Counted from the first letter of the stretch, positions 1 to 9,708 are shown. The stretch is DNA of 64,000 nt from Methylomusa anaerophila (GCF_003966895.1 NZ_AP018449.1:4233501-4297500), one strand, 5' to 3'. Notes: generated by a model not told the origin, from the sequence alone. Made by a program: numbers and translations.

Positions 1-160
1 CCTTGGCGATACGTCCCTGTTTGCCGATGATTTTCCCCATATCTTCCGGAGCAACCCTCAATTCATAGACAGTACCTGAATGATCGACTGATTCTGTAAC
101 ATTGACTTGATCCGGGTTCTTAACTAACGCTTTAGCGATAACTTCAACTAACTCTTTCAT
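1..160 (-). CDS. khpA: KH-domain RNA-binding protein KhpA (YlqC family), N-terminal part
   Basis: The gene is cut by the window edge; only the first 53 codons are visible, reading [20 protein letters not shown] at the N-terminus. The GKIIGKQGR segment near residue 42 is the KH-domain GxxG loop that contacts single-stranded RNA. In Firmicutes this small protein pairs with KhpB and influences cell division and envelope synthesis. It lies 28 bp after rpsP in the same direction, the usual ffh-rpsP-khpA order. The ATG at 160 has a GAGG ribosome site upstream. Family assignment is firm; the C-terminus is not visible. Confidence 0.9.
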   Translation of the reverse strand, partial: MKELVEVIAKALVKNPDQVNVTESVDHSGTVYELRVAPEDMGKIIGKQGRIAK

Positions 161-188
161 TAGTTATCAAGCCTCGTTTCTAAGTTTC

Positions 189-470
189 TTAGGCTTCTTT
201 TTTGGTACGTTTTATTTCATCCCATTTTTTCAGGATGCCGGTTTTGCTGAACAAATTTTTAACAGTATCCGTCGGTTGAGCCCCTTTTTGTAGCCAATTG
301 ATGGCTTTTTCCTCGTCAATTTTGATAACTGCCGGTTCGATAGTAGAATCATAATGACCAAGGGTCTCTATGAAACGACCGTCCCGCGGCGAACGGGAGT
401 CAGCTACTACCACACGGTAAAACGGACTCTTTTTAGCACCCATACGTTTTAAACGAATTTTTACTGCCAT
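189..470 (-). CDS. rpsP: 30S ribosomal protein S16
   Basis: This 93-residue protein is a complete bS16, a primary component of the small ribosomal subunit that binds 16S rRNA during early assembly. The N-terminus [19 protein letters not shown] and the following [18 protein letters not shown] are the family signature. The start is set by a strong AAAGGGGGTGA ribosome site 9-10 nt upstream. It sits between ffh and khpA, as in most Firmicutes. A long copy of a dispersed repeat (540-840) separates it from ffh, so the two genes are either read through that structure or rpsP has its own promoter. Confidence 0.97.
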   Translation of the reverse strand: MAVKIRLKRMGAKKSPFYRVVVADSRSPRDGRFIETLGHYDSTIEPAVIKIDEEKAINWLQKGAQPTDTVKNLFSKTGILKKWDEIKRTKKEA

Positions 471-539
471 TTTTCAAATCACCCCCTTTACTAAATTTCT
501 TAATTTAAAAAATAAACTATTTAGGTTATTAAATGCCTC

Positions 540-840
540 GAACTGCTTAGAAATCGTTAGATACCGTTGCATATGAAAAAAACTTATTGCAACGAGTTTG
601 GTAATTACGGTTCTACTATCATAGTCAGACCGTCTAGGCGCGATGACGATTCTGATTTCGTTTGCTTAGCATAATAGCTTGTGCGGGGACCGGAACGCAA
701 GCGTACTGGGATGTACGCTGGAGTGAGGACCGCAGGAGCACGATTCTGAGTTCGTTAGTGTTATCAACGCGAGTTAACTTGTCGCAGATGACAGCAACGC
801 AGATGGTGCGGCGCCGCAGATGACGGTTTATAAGCAGTTC
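540..840 (+). repeat. Family A dispersed palindromic repeat, copy A1 (long form)
   Basis: The ends are inverted repeats: GAACTGCTTAGAAATCGT on the left and ACGGTTTATAAGCAGTTC on the right. The core contains GGACCGGAACGCAAGCGTAC and GTACGCTGGAGTGAGGACC. An internal segment (about 560-690, starting ACCGTTGCATATGAAAAAAA) is shared only with copy A4. A second insertion of about 60 bp near the right end is found only here. The element starts 30 nt after the ffh stop codon. It has no coding capacity. Confidence 0.9.
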
Positions 841-870
841 CCTACTTATGGCGTATAAGTTAAAGAATGA

Positions 871-2217
871 TCAGCGCATAAAGGGTAACTTAAACCCGCC
901 GCCCTTTTTACCGCTCTTTTGCATTTCCTGCAGACGCTTCATCATCTTTTTCGCTTCACTGAATTGCTTAAGGAGTCTATTCACATCCTGCACTCTCGTA
1001 CCGCTGCCCAAAGCAATGCGTTTGCGCCTGCTGCCGTTGATAATGGAAGGATCACGGCGTTCTTTGGCAGTCATTGACCGGATAATAGCAATAATGTGCT
1101 TAATCTCCTTTTCATCAAAATCCATACCCTGCAATTGTTTTATTTTCCCCATACCGGGGAGCATGCCCAAGATTTGATCAAGGGGGCCAAGCTTGCGCAC
1201 TTGCTCAATTTGATCAAGAAAATCATTAAGGGTAAATTCCTCTTTGCGCAGCTTTTTCTGCAATTCCTGCGCTTTTTCCAAACTTAGGTTTGACTCTGCT
1301 TTTTCAATGAGACTAAGGACGTCACCCATTCCCAGAATACGGGAAGCCATCCTGTCGGGATGAAAGGGTTCCAGGGCATCCAATTTTTCTCCCATACCGG
1401 CAAATTTAATTGGCTTGCCGGTAACCGCCTTGACTGATAGTGCCGCGCCGCCACGGGCATCACCGTCTAGTTTGGTCAGAATAATACCGTCAATACCCAG
1501 ATCATTATTAAATGCTTCCGCAACGGTAACGGCATCCTGACCGGTCATTGCGTCAACAACAAGTAAGATTTCATGGGGCCTTACGGTTTGCTTAATGGAT
1601 TTTAGTTCCTGCATGAGTTCTTCGTTGATATGCAAACGGCCCGCAGTATCAATAATTATGATATCCCTTGCCATTGATAAAGCCTGTTCAACCGCTTTCT
1701 TGGCAATGTCAACCGGCCTTTCTTTATCGCCCAAAGTGAATACCGGGATATCAAGCTGCTCACCTAATACTTGGAGTTGTTTAATCGCCGCCGGACGGTA
1801 AATGTCACCGGCAACCAAAAGCGGGCGTTTGCCTTGCCGTTTTAAGTGATTGGCCAGTTTACCCGCAGTTGTTGTCTTTCCTGCCCCCTGCAGGCCTACC
1901 AGCATAACAACGGTTGGCGGCTTAGAGGCAATCACAATGCGGCTTTGTGTACCGCCCATCAAATTGGCTAACTCTTCATTTACAATCTTGATTACATGCT
2001 GGGCAGGCGTAAGACTCTCAAGCACTTCTTGCCCGATGGCCCGCTCTTTGATTTTGGCAATCAAATCTTTTACAACTTTAAAATTAACATCGGCTTCCAG
2101 CAATGCCAAGCGCACTTCTTTTAGCGCATCGGCTACATCGCCTTCCGATAGTTTACCGCGTCCACGGAGTTTCTTAAATGTTTGCTGCAATTTATCAGCT
2201 AAACTTTCAAAAACCAA
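871..2217 (-). CDS. ffh: Signal recognition particle protein Ffh (SRP54)
   Basis: Ffh binds signal sequences and 4.5S/SRP RNA and docks with FtsY at the membrane. The 448-residue protein has an N-terminal four-helix bundle, then the NG GTPase domain with [15 protein letters not shown] (G1, about residue 107), DTAGR (G3) and [10 protein letters not shown] (G4/closing loop). The C-terminal methionine-rich M domain runs from about residue 300. Translation starts at TTG (2217): the GGGAGGTG ribosome site lies inside the last codons of ylxM, six bases upstream. This fits the usual coupling of ylxM and ffh. A family A repeat follows the stop codon. Confidence 0.97.
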   Translation of the reverse strand: MVFESLADKLQQTFKKLRGRGKLSEGDVADALKEVRLALLEADVNFKVVKDLIAKIKERAIGQEVLESLTPAQHVIKIVNEELANLMGGTQSRIVIASKPPTVVMLVGLQGAGKTTTAGKLANHLKRQGKRPLLVAGDIYRPAAIKQLQVLGEQLDIPVFTLGDKERPVDIAKKAVEQALSMARDIIIIDTAGRLHINEELMQELKSIKQTVRPHEILLVVDAMTGQDAVTVAEAFNNDLGIDGIILTKLDGDARGGAALSVKAVTGKPIKFAGMGEKLDALEPFHPDRMASRILGMGDVLSLIEKAESNLSLEKAQELQKKLRKEEFTLNDFLDQIEQVRKLGPLDQILGMLPGMGKIKQLQGMDFDEKEIKHIIAIIRSMTAKERRDPSIINGSRRKRIALGSGTRVQDVNRLLKQFSEAKKMMKRLQEMQKSGKKGGGFKLPFMR

Positions 2218-2222
2218 ATATA

Positions 2223-2591
2223 TTACACCTCCCGGGCATCATCTAGCAAATACTGAAGTTTTTCCAAAACAAGATTGATTTCCGGCAGTTTACGCGCCGG
2301 TTCCGGGAAATTGCTGACCATCTTGTATATTTCATCTATAATAAGACGTTCTTTCCTGTAACGGCTAACAAGCCCCAACTTCTCTTCGTACTCTTCCAGC
2401 ATCAGTTCGGCCCGCCGCAATATGTCATGTACCGCTTGACGCGAAACACCAAATTCTTCGGCGATTTCAGCCAAGGAAAAATCCTGCAGGTAATGCATGT
2501 TTAGGCATTGCTGTTGTTTATCTGTTAATAGCGCATTATAAAAGTCATAAAGCTGCCCGATACGTAATACTTTATTGAGGGAATCAGTCAT
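2223..2591 (-). CDS. ylxM: YlxM/UPF0122 SRP-associated HTH protein
   Basis: This 122-residue protein belongs to the UPF0122 family, found beside ffh in Firmicutes and reported as an accessory factor of the signal recognition particle. It resembles sigma-70 region 4: [28 protein letters not shown] (about residues 38-65) is a helix-turn-helix. Its stop codon lies five bases before the TTG start of ffh, and the ffh ribosome site is inside its 3' end, so translation is probably coupled. The ATG at 2591 follows a 58-bp gap from ftsY. DNA binding has not been shown for the family as far as I know. Confidence 0.92.
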   Translation of the reverse strand: MTDSLNKVLRIGQLYDFYNALLTDKQQQCLNMHYLQDFSLAEIAEEFGVSRQAVHDILRRAELMLEEYEEKLGLVSRYRKERLIIDEIYKMVSNFPEPARKLPEINLVLEKLQYLLDDAREV

Positions 2592-2649
2592 AATTTCACC
2601 TATTCACATACGGTATTATATAAAAACGCAAGCTCTATGTCAAGTATTT

Positions 2650-3567
2650 TTACTTGTCAGCAAATAATGCGGCGGCAAACTCTGCCGCCGCAAACGGCCG
2701 CAAGTCATTCACACCTTCGCCAACTCCTACCCATTTAACCGGAATACCCAATTCATTCCCAATTGCAACGATTACTCCGCCCTTAGCGGTACCGTCCAAT
2801 TTTGTAAGAACAACACCGGATACAAAAACTGTGTCACTAAAAAATTTAGCCTGACTGATAGCATTCTGGCCGGTAGTGGCATCAAGTACCAGTAACGTTT
2901 CATGAGGGGCGCCGGGTATCTCGCGATTAGCTACCCGGCTGATTTTTTTCAATTCTTCCATGAGATTTGTTTTTGTATGCAACCGACCGGCGGTATCGAT
3001 AATTAGAACATCGGCTTTGCGAGCCTTAGCTGCCTGCACGGCATCAAAAGCCACTGCCGCCGGATCTGACCCTTCAGAGTGTTTAATCACATCAACCCCA
3101 ACCCGATTACCCCAGATTTCCAGTTGATCAATAGCAGCAGCCCGAAACGTATCGGCAGCGGCAACTATTACATTATGTCCTTCTTGCCGATAATAATTTG
3201 CCAGTTTGCCGATTGTCGTAGTTTTGCCAACACCGTTGACACCTACAACCAATATTACCGTTGGTGGCTGCTCAGTTAAAGTTAATACACCTGATCCATT
3301 TTGCAGCATGTCGCTTATTTTAGTACGCAAAAACGGCCTTAAATCATCCGGCGAGTTGATTTCTTTGCCTTTAATGCCTTTTCGTATGTCATTGAGCAGC
3401 ACTGATGTGGTAGGTACTCCCACATCGGCAGAAAGTAGAACTGCTTCCAAATCATCCAACAATTCGTCATCAATTTTAGCATATCCAACGACTAACTGTT
3501 CAATTTTCTCGGTAAAATTTTTCCTGGTTTTTTCCAATCCGGCTTTCAGCTTATCAAAAAAGCCCAT
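2650..3567 (-). CDS. ftsY: SRP receptor FtsY
   Basis: FtsY is the membrane-docking GTPase for Ffh-ribosome complexes. The 305-residue protein has an N-domain bundle, GVNGVGKTTTIGKLA (G1, about residue 110), DTAGRLHTK (G3) and TKLDGTAKGG (G4 region). It lacks the long acidic A domain of E. coli FtsY, as is normal for Firmicutes. It is co-directional with smc upstream and ylxM-ffh downstream. Family repeat A2 (3623-3744) lies in the 199-bp gap between smc and ftsY. The ATG at 3567 has a GGGG ribosome site. Confidence 0.96.
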   Translation of the reverse strand: MGFFDKLKAGLEKTRKNFTEKIEQLVVGYAKIDDELLDDLEAVLLSADVGVPTTSVLLNDIRKGIKGKEINSPDDLRPFLRTKISDMLQNGSGVLTLTEQPPTVILVVGVNGVGKTTTIGKLANYYRQEGHNVIVAAADTFRAAAIDQLEIWGNRVGVDVIKHSEGSDPAAVAFDAVQAAKARKADVLIIDTAGRLHTKTNLMEELKKISRVANREIPGAPHETLLVLDATTGQNAISQAKFFSDTVFVSGVVLTKLDGTAKGGVIVAIGNELGIPVKWVGVGEGVNDLRPFAAAEFAAALFADK

Positions 3568-3622
3568 TGTTTTCCCCCCTAATTTACCCTGTTTTGTAAT
3601 TGCTCAGATTTACATCTGCCAC

Positions 3623-3744
3623 GAACTGCTTAGAAATCGTCAGATGCTAGGCACGACGAGGACCGGAACGCAAGCGTACTGGCTGGTACGCTGGAGTGAG
3701 GACCACAGGAGTAACGACGCAGATGGCGGTTTCTAAGCAGTTCC
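3623..3744 (+). repeat. Family A dispersed palindromic repeat, copy A2 (short form)
   Basis: This is the 122-bp short form. GAACTGCTTAGAAA at the left end pairs perfectly over 14 bp with TTTCTAAGCAGTTC at the right end. The core has the GGACCGGAACGCAAGCGTAC and GGTACGCTGGAGTGAGGACC arms, which form an inner hairpin around GTACGCT. It begins 22 nt after the smc stop codon and ends before ftsY. Confidence 0.92.
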
Positions 3745-3766
3745 CTGCTTAATGGCCCACAGCCTA

Positions 3767-6700
3767 CTACCCCGTTTTGTCCATTAGCTTTATCGATACC
3801 AGCCTAGATATTCCTGATTCTTCCATAGTAATACCATGCAGAACATCTGCTGCTTCCATCGTGCCTTTACGATGAGTAACGACAATAAATTGCGTATGTT
3901 GTGCATAATCCCGTAAAAACTCACTAAATCTCTGGACATTTGCCTCATCCAGCGCCGCATCGATTTCATCCACAACACAAAATGGTGCTGGACGGTAGGT
4001 CAAAAAGGCAAATAACAGGGCTATTACGGTCAATGCTCGTTCTCCGCCCGACAATAAAGTTAGATTCTGAAGTTTTTTCCCCGGCGGCTGGACAATTATA
4101 TCAATACCGCTTTCCAGTATATTCTCCGGTTCCAATAACTGGATTTTGGCCAAACCTCCGCCAAAAAGGCGGCAAAAGACCTCGCCAAAATGCTGATTGA
4201 TAGTTATAAAAGAATCCGTAAACTGCTTAGACATAGTATTGTCCATATCTTTGATTAGCGAGGCAAGATATTCTCTGGCGGTAATTAAATCGTGACTTTG
4301 ATGATTAAGAAAATCATATCTTTCCTGCAAGCGTGAGTATTCCTCAACTGCAGCCGGGTTAACAGGTCCTAAGTCTGCTATTTTTTGTTCAAATTCGGCC
4401 ACCATGGCCAAGAGTAACTCAATGCTTTCATCCCGGCGCATTCTCTGTGCCTCTTCTACAGCTACGGCATAAACTTCAGTTAATTGTTCACGGCAATGTT
4501 GAACTTCAAATTGATATTTCGTCATTATGAGCTCGGCTTCATGTACCCTGGCTTGAACTTCGTTAGCCTTACGCCGTAAATCCCGAATTTCTTTGTCCAA
4601 TTTCTGCATAACAGACAGCAGCTCTAACTTTTGAGCATATCCTTTTGTTTTTTCCTGTTCCGCCTGTTCTTTTCGCTTGAGCAAAGACTCGCGAACTTGT
4701 TCTAAATCTAGAATTTCCCGTCTGGCGTTAGTAATTTCCACTGTAATATTCTTTTTATCCGCTTCAATATGTTCCATCTGTCTGGCAGCTAATATACGTG
4801 CGTGTTCATTCTGTTGGCATTGAGATCGAAGGGAAGCAATTTCTTGATTGATGGAAGATGCTTGTATCTTTAACTCGGTAAGTTCGGTGTGAAAATTTTC
4901 CTGATTGTTTTTTAAGTCCGTTAATTGCTGGTGTAGGCTTGCCAAAAGCGATTTTTGCTCTAGATCCCGGTTTTCGCACGCTAGTATATTATTTTTGCTT
5001 TCTACAATTTTCGCCTCATAATACTCTTTTTCTGATTTATATGCTTGCAATTCCGCCTGGACGGTATCTAAAGCCAAGGTAATTCGCTTAATTTCAGACT
5101 GGGCTTTTTCTTTGTGGATGGCATGTTCGGCAATTTTAAGTTCAGTCTCCTGCCGCAAATTGGCCAACAGGCTAACCTCTTCATCTATCTTGGCTATCTT
5201 TTGGTGTAAATTGTTCTTTTTTTGTTGAAAAGAATCAACTTCTTCATCTAATGCGGCTATTGTTTTCTTCAATGTTTCAATTTCTGAACTTCGGGCTAAA
5301 TAGCCTGCATCCCGGCGGCCGTTGCTGCCTCCGCTCATTGAACCGCCCGGATTGATCAATTCTCCTTCCAGAGTTACTACTCTGACTGAAAAAGAAGACT
5401 GTTTGGCTATCTTTAAAGCGGCATCGACATCCGTAGCGACAACGGTGCGACCAAGTAAGAATTCAACTATTGGACGAAAGCGCATATCAGCAGTGACAAA
5501 ATCGGAAGCCAAACCAACCGCACCCTCTATTTTAGCTGCCACCACTTCGCTATTTTTGGGTTTCGATACCCGTATCGTATTCAGCGGCAAGAATGTAGCT
5601 CGCCCCAAGTTATGTTTTTTTAGAAATTGTATTGCCTGTTTGGCTATCTGCTCATCCTCGGTTACAATATTCTGGAGTGCGCCGCCAAGAGCGGTTTCAA
5701 TCGCCATTACGTATTGCTTCGGCACAGTTAATAATTCAGCAACCGCGCCGCAAACGCCGGCCCGCCACCCGGCTTTATTCTGTAAAACACTTTTTATCGC
5801 CCGGCTAAACCCTTCATATTCGTCTTGCATGCTTTTGAGCACATCAAGTCGTGACGATGCCTCATTATTCTTTTTAATTGTCTGCTGTCCTTGCTCATTA
5901 AGCTGATAGAGACTTAATTCCAACCTTTGCTTTTCTTCAATAATTCTTTGTGTATTTTTATTGATGTCAATCTGCTTCTCTTTCAATATTGACAATTGCG
6001 CGGCAAGATCATCTAACAATTTTTCATTTTCAGTCGATTGCTGCGAATAGTCATTATACTCCTTCTCCAGATTCGCTTGCCGCGTTTTAAGGTTGAAGAG
6101 ATCCTTCTCGCTGCTGCGTAATGTATTACGTTCATCAACAAGTTGCTGCAAATGTTGAAAGGTTTCTTCATTACCATTTTTAATTTCTGCCTCAATTGTT
6201 CTAATGGTTGAGCATAAGTTGTCATATTCACTGTCTATGACCGATAACTTACTATTAACTTCCGATAAAGAAGTCAGTTTTTCATTTAGTAGGAACCCAA
6301 GGGTTTCAAAACTTTGTTTGTTTTCCGTTACTTGTACGCTAACCCGATTCATCTCTTCAAGAATCCGTTCTTCAGCCCGAATTCCTTGCTCAATCCGTTC
6401 GGTCAGAACGGCGTTCTTGCCTGCAACCCTCTCCAATTCCGTATCTGTTTGATTGATAGTCTGGCTTACAACAGTTAACTCTTCTTCCCGGGATGAAAGT
6501 TCAGCCATAATCCTTTCTTTATCTGCTTCACAAACTGACAGCTTAGTAGTAAAATCAATGTCCTGATCTTTAAGCGTTGTCTGTTCCAGTTCGGCACTGA
6601 TAACCATCTTCTCAGCTTTAACAAGCCTGTTTAACAATATTGTCACTTGACAAGCCTTGAGTTCGGTATTATAGGCGTTAAATTGGTCTGTCCGGGCCGC

Positions 6701-7324
6701 ACTTTCGCTAAGAGGCCCCAACTGACTTTCAAGCTCGGATATAATATCTTTTATCCGAATTAGATTTTGTTCAGTCACTTCAAGTTTCCGTAACGCTTCC
6801 CGCTTACGTAATTTATACTTGGATATTCCCGCGGCTTCCTCAAACAATAATCGTCTTTCCTCCGGCTTGCTGCTTAATATCTCGTCTATTTTATTCTGAC
6901 TAATTACAGTCATGGAATCACGTCCTATGCCTGTATCCAGCAAAAGATCATGAATATCTTTTAGCCTGCACCCCGTCTTATTAATGTAATATTCACTATC
7001 TCCTGAACGAAACACCCGGCGGGTAATAATGACCTCGTTATAGTCAAGCGGTAATTGCCCGTCCTGGTTATCGAAAACCAGCGATACTTCTGCAACCCCC
7101 GCTGCCCTTCTCTTGATGCTGCCGGCAAAAATAACGTCTTCCATCTTAGCCCCGCGTAGACTTCGAATACTTTGCTCCCCCAATGCCCAGCGGATGGCAT
7201 CGGAAATATTGCTCTTTCCACTGCCGTTTGGACCTACAATTGCAGTTACGCCGCGTCCAAACTCCAGTTGCGTTTTTTCAGCAAAAGATTTGAATCCATA
7301 AGCTTCTAATCTGCGTAACAGCAA
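3767..7324 (-). CDS. smc: Chromosome segregation ATPase SMC
   Basis: SMC forms the condensin-like complex with ScpA and ScpB that organises and segregates the chromosome. The protein has an N-terminal ABC half with Walker A GPNGSGKSN (about residues 31-39), two very long coiled coils, a central hinge around residues 500-650 with GGALQNIV, and a C-terminal half with the LSGGERAL signature and FCVVDEIDAALD Walker B. I place the start at TTG 7324 (MLLRRLEAYGFKSF), which matches the family N-terminus and has an AGGGG site eight bases upstream. An upstream ATG at 7387 would add 21 unrelated residues. The length is then 1185 residues, typical for Firmicutes. Confidence 0.96.
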   Translation of the reverse strand: MLLRRLEAYGFKSFAEKTQLEFGRGVTAIVGPNGSGKSNISDAIRWALGEQSIRSLRGAKMEDVIFAGSIKRRAAGVAEVSLVFDNQDGQLPLDYNEVIITRRVFRSGDSEYYINKTGCRLKDIHDLLLDTGIGRDSMTVISQNKIDEILSSKPEERRLLFEEAAGISKYKLRKREALRKLEVTEQNLIRIKDIISELESQLGPLSESAARTDQFNAYNTELKACQVTILLNRLVKAEKMVISAELEQTTLKDQDIDFTTKLSVCEADKERIMAELSSREEELTVVSQTINQTDTELERVAGKNAVLTERIEQGIRAEERILEEMNRVSVQVTENKQSFETLGFLLNEKLTSLSEVNSKLSVIDSEYDNLCSTIRTIEAEIKNGNEETFQHLQQLVDERNTLRSSEKDLFNLKTRQANLEKEYNDYSQQSTENEKLLDDLAAQLSILKEKQIDINKNTQRIIEEKQRLELSLYQLNEQGQQTIKKNNEASSRLDVLKSMQDEYEGFSRAIKSVLQNKAGWRAGVCGAVAELLTVPKQYVMAIETALGGALQNIVTEDEQIAKQAIQFLKKHNLGRATFLPLNTIRVSKPKNSEVVAAKIEGAVGLASDFVTADMRFRPIVEFLLGRTVVATDVDAALKIAKQSSFSVRVVTLEGELINPGGSMSGGSNGRRDAGYLARSSEIETLKKTIAALDEEVDSFQQKKNNLHQKIAKIDEEVSLLANLRQETELKIAEHAIHKEKAQSEIKRITLALDTVQAELQAYKSEKEYYEAKIVESKNNILACENRDLEQKSLLASLHQQLTDLKNNQENFHTELTELKIQASSINQEIASLRSQCQQNEHARILAARQMEHIEADKKNITVEITNARREILDLEQVRESLLKRKEQAEQEKTKGYAQKLELLSVMQKLDKEIRDLRRKANEVQARVHEAELIMTKYQFEVQHCREQLTEVYAVAVEEAQRMRRDESIELLLAMVAEFEQKIADLGPVNPAAVEEYSRLQERYDFLNHQSHDLITAREYLASLIKDMDNTMSKQFTDSFITINQHFGEVFCRLFGGGLAKIQLLEPENILESGIDIIVQPPGKKLQNLTLLSGGERALTVIALLFAFLTYRPAPFCVVDEIDAALDEANVQRFSEFLRDYAQHTQFIVVTHRKGTMEAADVLHGITMEESGISRLVSIKLMDKTG

Positions 7325-7436
7325 CTTCCATCCCCTCGTCTCGTACTCAATCATCAAGATTGTACCATGTAGCCGGTATTTGTACAAGTTACCAGTTAAT
7401 TGTGTTACCCCTCACGACAGGACGAGTAGGCTTGGA

Positions 7437-7475
7437 TTAAAAAACCTGTTTGCCCTAAAGCAAACAGGTTTTTCA
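7437..7475 (-). terminator. Intrinsic terminator after spoVS
   Basis: Arms AACCTGTTTG and CAAACAGGTT (7443-7452 and 7461-7470) form a perfect 10-bp stem with an 8-nt loop. On the minus strand they are followed by TTTTTT. The hairpin lies between the spoVS stop codon and the smc start, so spoVS is a separate transcription unit. A shorter T run on the other side makes it weakly bidirectional. Confidence 0.9.
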
Positions 7476-7502
7476 TAATTACTTTTCTATTCAGAAGAAC
7501 CT

Positions 7503-7763
7503 TTATCGCGGTTCAACAATAAACCGGATAGCTGTGCGTTCTTCCCCATCGATAGCTATTTCGGCAAATGCAGGTATAGTGATAAGGTCAATTCCATTCG
7601 GGGCAACAAAGCCTCGGGAAATTGCAATTGCTTTAATAGCCTGATTTACTGCCCCTGCGCCGACTGCCTGCACTTCTGCAGATCCTTTTTCTCTCAGTAC
7701 TGCAGCCAGAGCACCTGCTACGGATTTGGGATTTGATTGTGCAGATACTTTCAGCACTTCCAT
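7503..7763 (-). CDS. spoVS: Stage V sporulation protein S
   Basis: SpoVS is a small conserved protein of the Alba-like fold required in Bacillus subtilis for late sporulation steps and coat assembly. The 86 residues MEVLKVSAQSNPKSVAGALA onward match the family along the full length, including the QAVGAGAVNQAIKAIAIARG-like core. A GGAGG ribosome site precedes the ATG at 7763. It is monocistronic: a strong terminator follows, and an 84-bp gap separates it from the radical SAM gene upstream. Confidence 0.95.
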   Translation of the reverse strand: MEVLKVSAQSNPKSVAGALAAVLREKGSAEVQAVGAGAVNQAIKAIAISRGFVAPNGIDLITIPAFAEIAIDGEERTAIRFIVEPR

Positions 7764-7847
7764 TTTAGCTCATCCTCCTTGAAATTCAGGGCTTATACTA
7801 AAATGATATTCTGTGCTTTTCCTAAAAATTCCTTCTTTTACAAAGTT

Positions 7848-8915
7848 TTAAATATAATTTAACATATTTTTGTTAATGCTTATACTTAACCCATGAAAGT
7901 CAATTACAAGTTCTCCCAAAGTATGATGATCTGGTTTTAATATAATTGATGAAAGTTTGTAAGTTTTCTTGAGTCTCCTGATGTTCTCGCCGGAAACTCC
8001 CCGTAGTTTGGAACTATCCTTCGGGTGATGATGAATAGTCATTTCCCCTTCGCAAGCAGAGTATGACAAGATTTCAATACAATGAGCCGCCATTAGGAAA
8101 AAAAGGAATGAGTCTACCAATTCACCAAAAGCAGGATGATACGGTCCCGCCAATACAACATGCGCTTTAGATAATTCCGCAGTGGCCTGTAAACCCGTCC
8201 GAATCACTTTAATACCTTGCTGTTCGAATGTTAGTTTTATATAAGCCGATTTTGCCACAGCCTCGGGTATCGTCAGCGGCTTATATCTATTATCATAATA
8301 TAAATTAGCCAGCGGCGTACCGGCAATTACTAAAGTGGGATAAACCCGGGCAAAATCCGGTCGAAGCCCAATAATTTTTGTTACCGTGCAAATAAGGCTG
8401 GACCAATTTTCACCTGGTAATCCCGGCATTAACTGTACACCGCACGCCAGGCCTGCGTTTTTAATAAGTGAAGTTGCATTGGACACATCTTTCGCGGTAT
8501 GTCCTCTATTTGCTCCTGCCAGTACGGCGTCATCCATGGACTGAACACCCAATTCAACGGTACGTACTCCTAACATCGCTAAATTCTTGACAATAACCGG
8601 ATTAATACAATCCGGCCGGGTGGAGATGCGAATTGAGTGAATCAAGTTTCGTTGCAAGGCCTGATATGCAGGCTGCAGTAATTCATATTGGCAATCAAGA
8701 GAAAGGGCCGTAAAACTGCCACCGTAAAAGGCCAACTCCACCTGTCGCCGTCCAGTGATTTTTACCAAGGATTCCTCGATAATTTCACTTACTTGCTCAG
8801 CTGTAACAGGGGTCTCTTGCCCTGTTATTTTCCGCTGGTTACAAAACACACATTGATGACTGCAACCAAAATGGGGTATAAATATAGGTATGATGCAATA
8901 TTTCGTCGTATTCAT
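7848..8915 (-). CDS. Radical SAM protein, Elp3-like catalytic domain
   Basis: The 355-residue protein has the radical SAM cluster motif CSHQCVFC (CxxxCxxC, about residues 18-25) followed by an AFYGGSFTAL glycine-rich SAM-binding strand. The N-terminal domain resembles Elp3-type radical SAM enzymes, but the C-terminus lacks a clear GNAT acetyltransferase domain. Relatives often sit beside rnc and smc in this bacterial group; their substrate is unknown to me. The ATG at 8915 directly abuts the T run of the rnc terminator, and I see no good Shine-Dalgarno sequence in the short space between them. Confidence 0.85.
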   Translation of the reverse strand: MNTTKYCIIPIFIPHFGCSHQCVFCNQRKITGQETPVTAEQVSEIIEESLVKITGRRQVELAFYGGSFTALSLDCQYELLQPAYQALQRNLIHSIRISTRPDCINPVIVKNLAMLGVRTVELGVQSMDDAVLAGANRGHTAKDVSNATSLIKNAGLACGVQLMPGLPGENWSSLICTVTKIIGLRPDFARVYPTLVIAGTPLANLYYDNRYKPLTIPEAVAKSAYIKLTFEQQGIKVIRTGLQATAELSKAHVVLAGPYHPAFGELVDSFLFFLMAAHCIEILSYSACEGEMTIHHHPKDSSKLRGVSGENIRRLKKTYKLSSIILKPDHHTLGELVIDFHGLSISINKNMLNYI

Positions 8916-8916
8916 A

Positions 8917-8950
8917 TTAAAAAATAAAAGGCGACCCCATGGCCGCCTTC
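8917..8950 (-). terminator. Intrinsic terminator after rnc
   Basis: AAGGCG (8928-8933) pairs with CGCCTT (8944-8949) around a GC-rich loop. On the minus strand the stem is followed by TTTATTTTTTA. It ends two bases before the ATG of the downstream radical SAM gene, so it occupies that gene's ribosome-binding region. Confidence 0.8.
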
Positions 8951-8953
8951 CCT

Positions 8954-9691
8954 TTACCCTTCTGAAATTATGTTTAGCTTAATCAAAGCCTTTTTTGCAG
9001 CTTGCTGTTCAGCTTCTTTTTTGCTTTTCCCCCAACCTGTGCCAAGTCGTTCGCCGTTGACGGTAACAGCTTCTTCAAAAGATTTATCATGGTCGGGACC
9101 TTGCTCATCAATTACTTCATAAACGATTTTACTATCGGTGCTTTTCTGAACAACTTCCTGTAACCAGGTTTTATAATCCTTGAGATAATCGCCTTGCTCA
9201 ACAAGCGCCAATTCTTCCCCCAACTGCCGTAAAACATATTTGGCGGCATTTTTAAAACCTAAATCCAAATACACTGCACCGATAATAGCCTCGAAGGCAT
9301 CCGCCAGGATGGAAATACGTTCCCGTCCGCCGGACAATGCCTCCCCTTTGCCTAATAAGAGATAGTCTCCAATGCCAAGTTCCAAAGCCCTCTTGGCCAA
9401 CGTATGCTCGCAAACTACCTGGGCCCTGGCCTTAGTAAGTTCCCCTTCGGGTAAATGTGGACATTTGCTGAATAAATACGAACTTATAATAAGATCAAGC
9501 ACTGCATCCCCCAAAAACTCCAGCCGTTCATTATGTTTAACCCTGGGGCTTTTAGTTTCATTAGCATATGAAGTGTGAGTGAGGGCTTGATGCAAGAGCT
9601 TGTAATCATAGAATTCTACTCCCAAAGTTTGGCAAAAAGCTGTTAATGCCTGCACGCGACTATTGTCTATAATACTTTTTCTTTCTTTCAT
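8954..9691 (-). CDS. rnc: Ribonuclease III
   Basis: RNase III cleaves double-stranded RNA in rRNA processing and mRNA turnover. The 245-residue protein carries the signature NERLEFLGDAVLDLIIS (about residues 53-69) with the catalytic acidic residues. A second catalytic region, ADAFEAIIGAVYLDLG, is near residue 130. A C-terminal dsRNA-binding domain follows (KTWLQEVVQKS to GWGKSKKEAEQQAAKKAL). It lies 17 bp after fabF and ends at a strong terminator, so it closes the fatty-acid operon. Confidence 0.96.
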   Translation of the reverse strand: MKERKSIIDNSRVQALTAFCQTLGVEFYDYKLLHQALTHTSYANETKSPRVKHNERLEFLGDAVLDLIISSYLFSKCPHLPEGELTKARAQVVCEHTLAKRALELGIGDYLLLGKGEALSGGRERISILADAFEAIIGAVYLDLGFKNAAKYVLRQLGEELALVEQGDYLKDYKTWLQEVVQKSTDSKIVYEVIDEQGPDHDKSFEEAVTVNGERLGTGWGKSKKEAEQQAAKKALIKLNIISEG

Positions 9692-9708
9692 GTCACGAAA
9701 TGGGCTGC

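Noticed and set aside
5322..5906. A 194-codon plus-strand frame opposite smc.
   Set aside because: It is a shadow of the SMC hinge coding sequence with no start signals.
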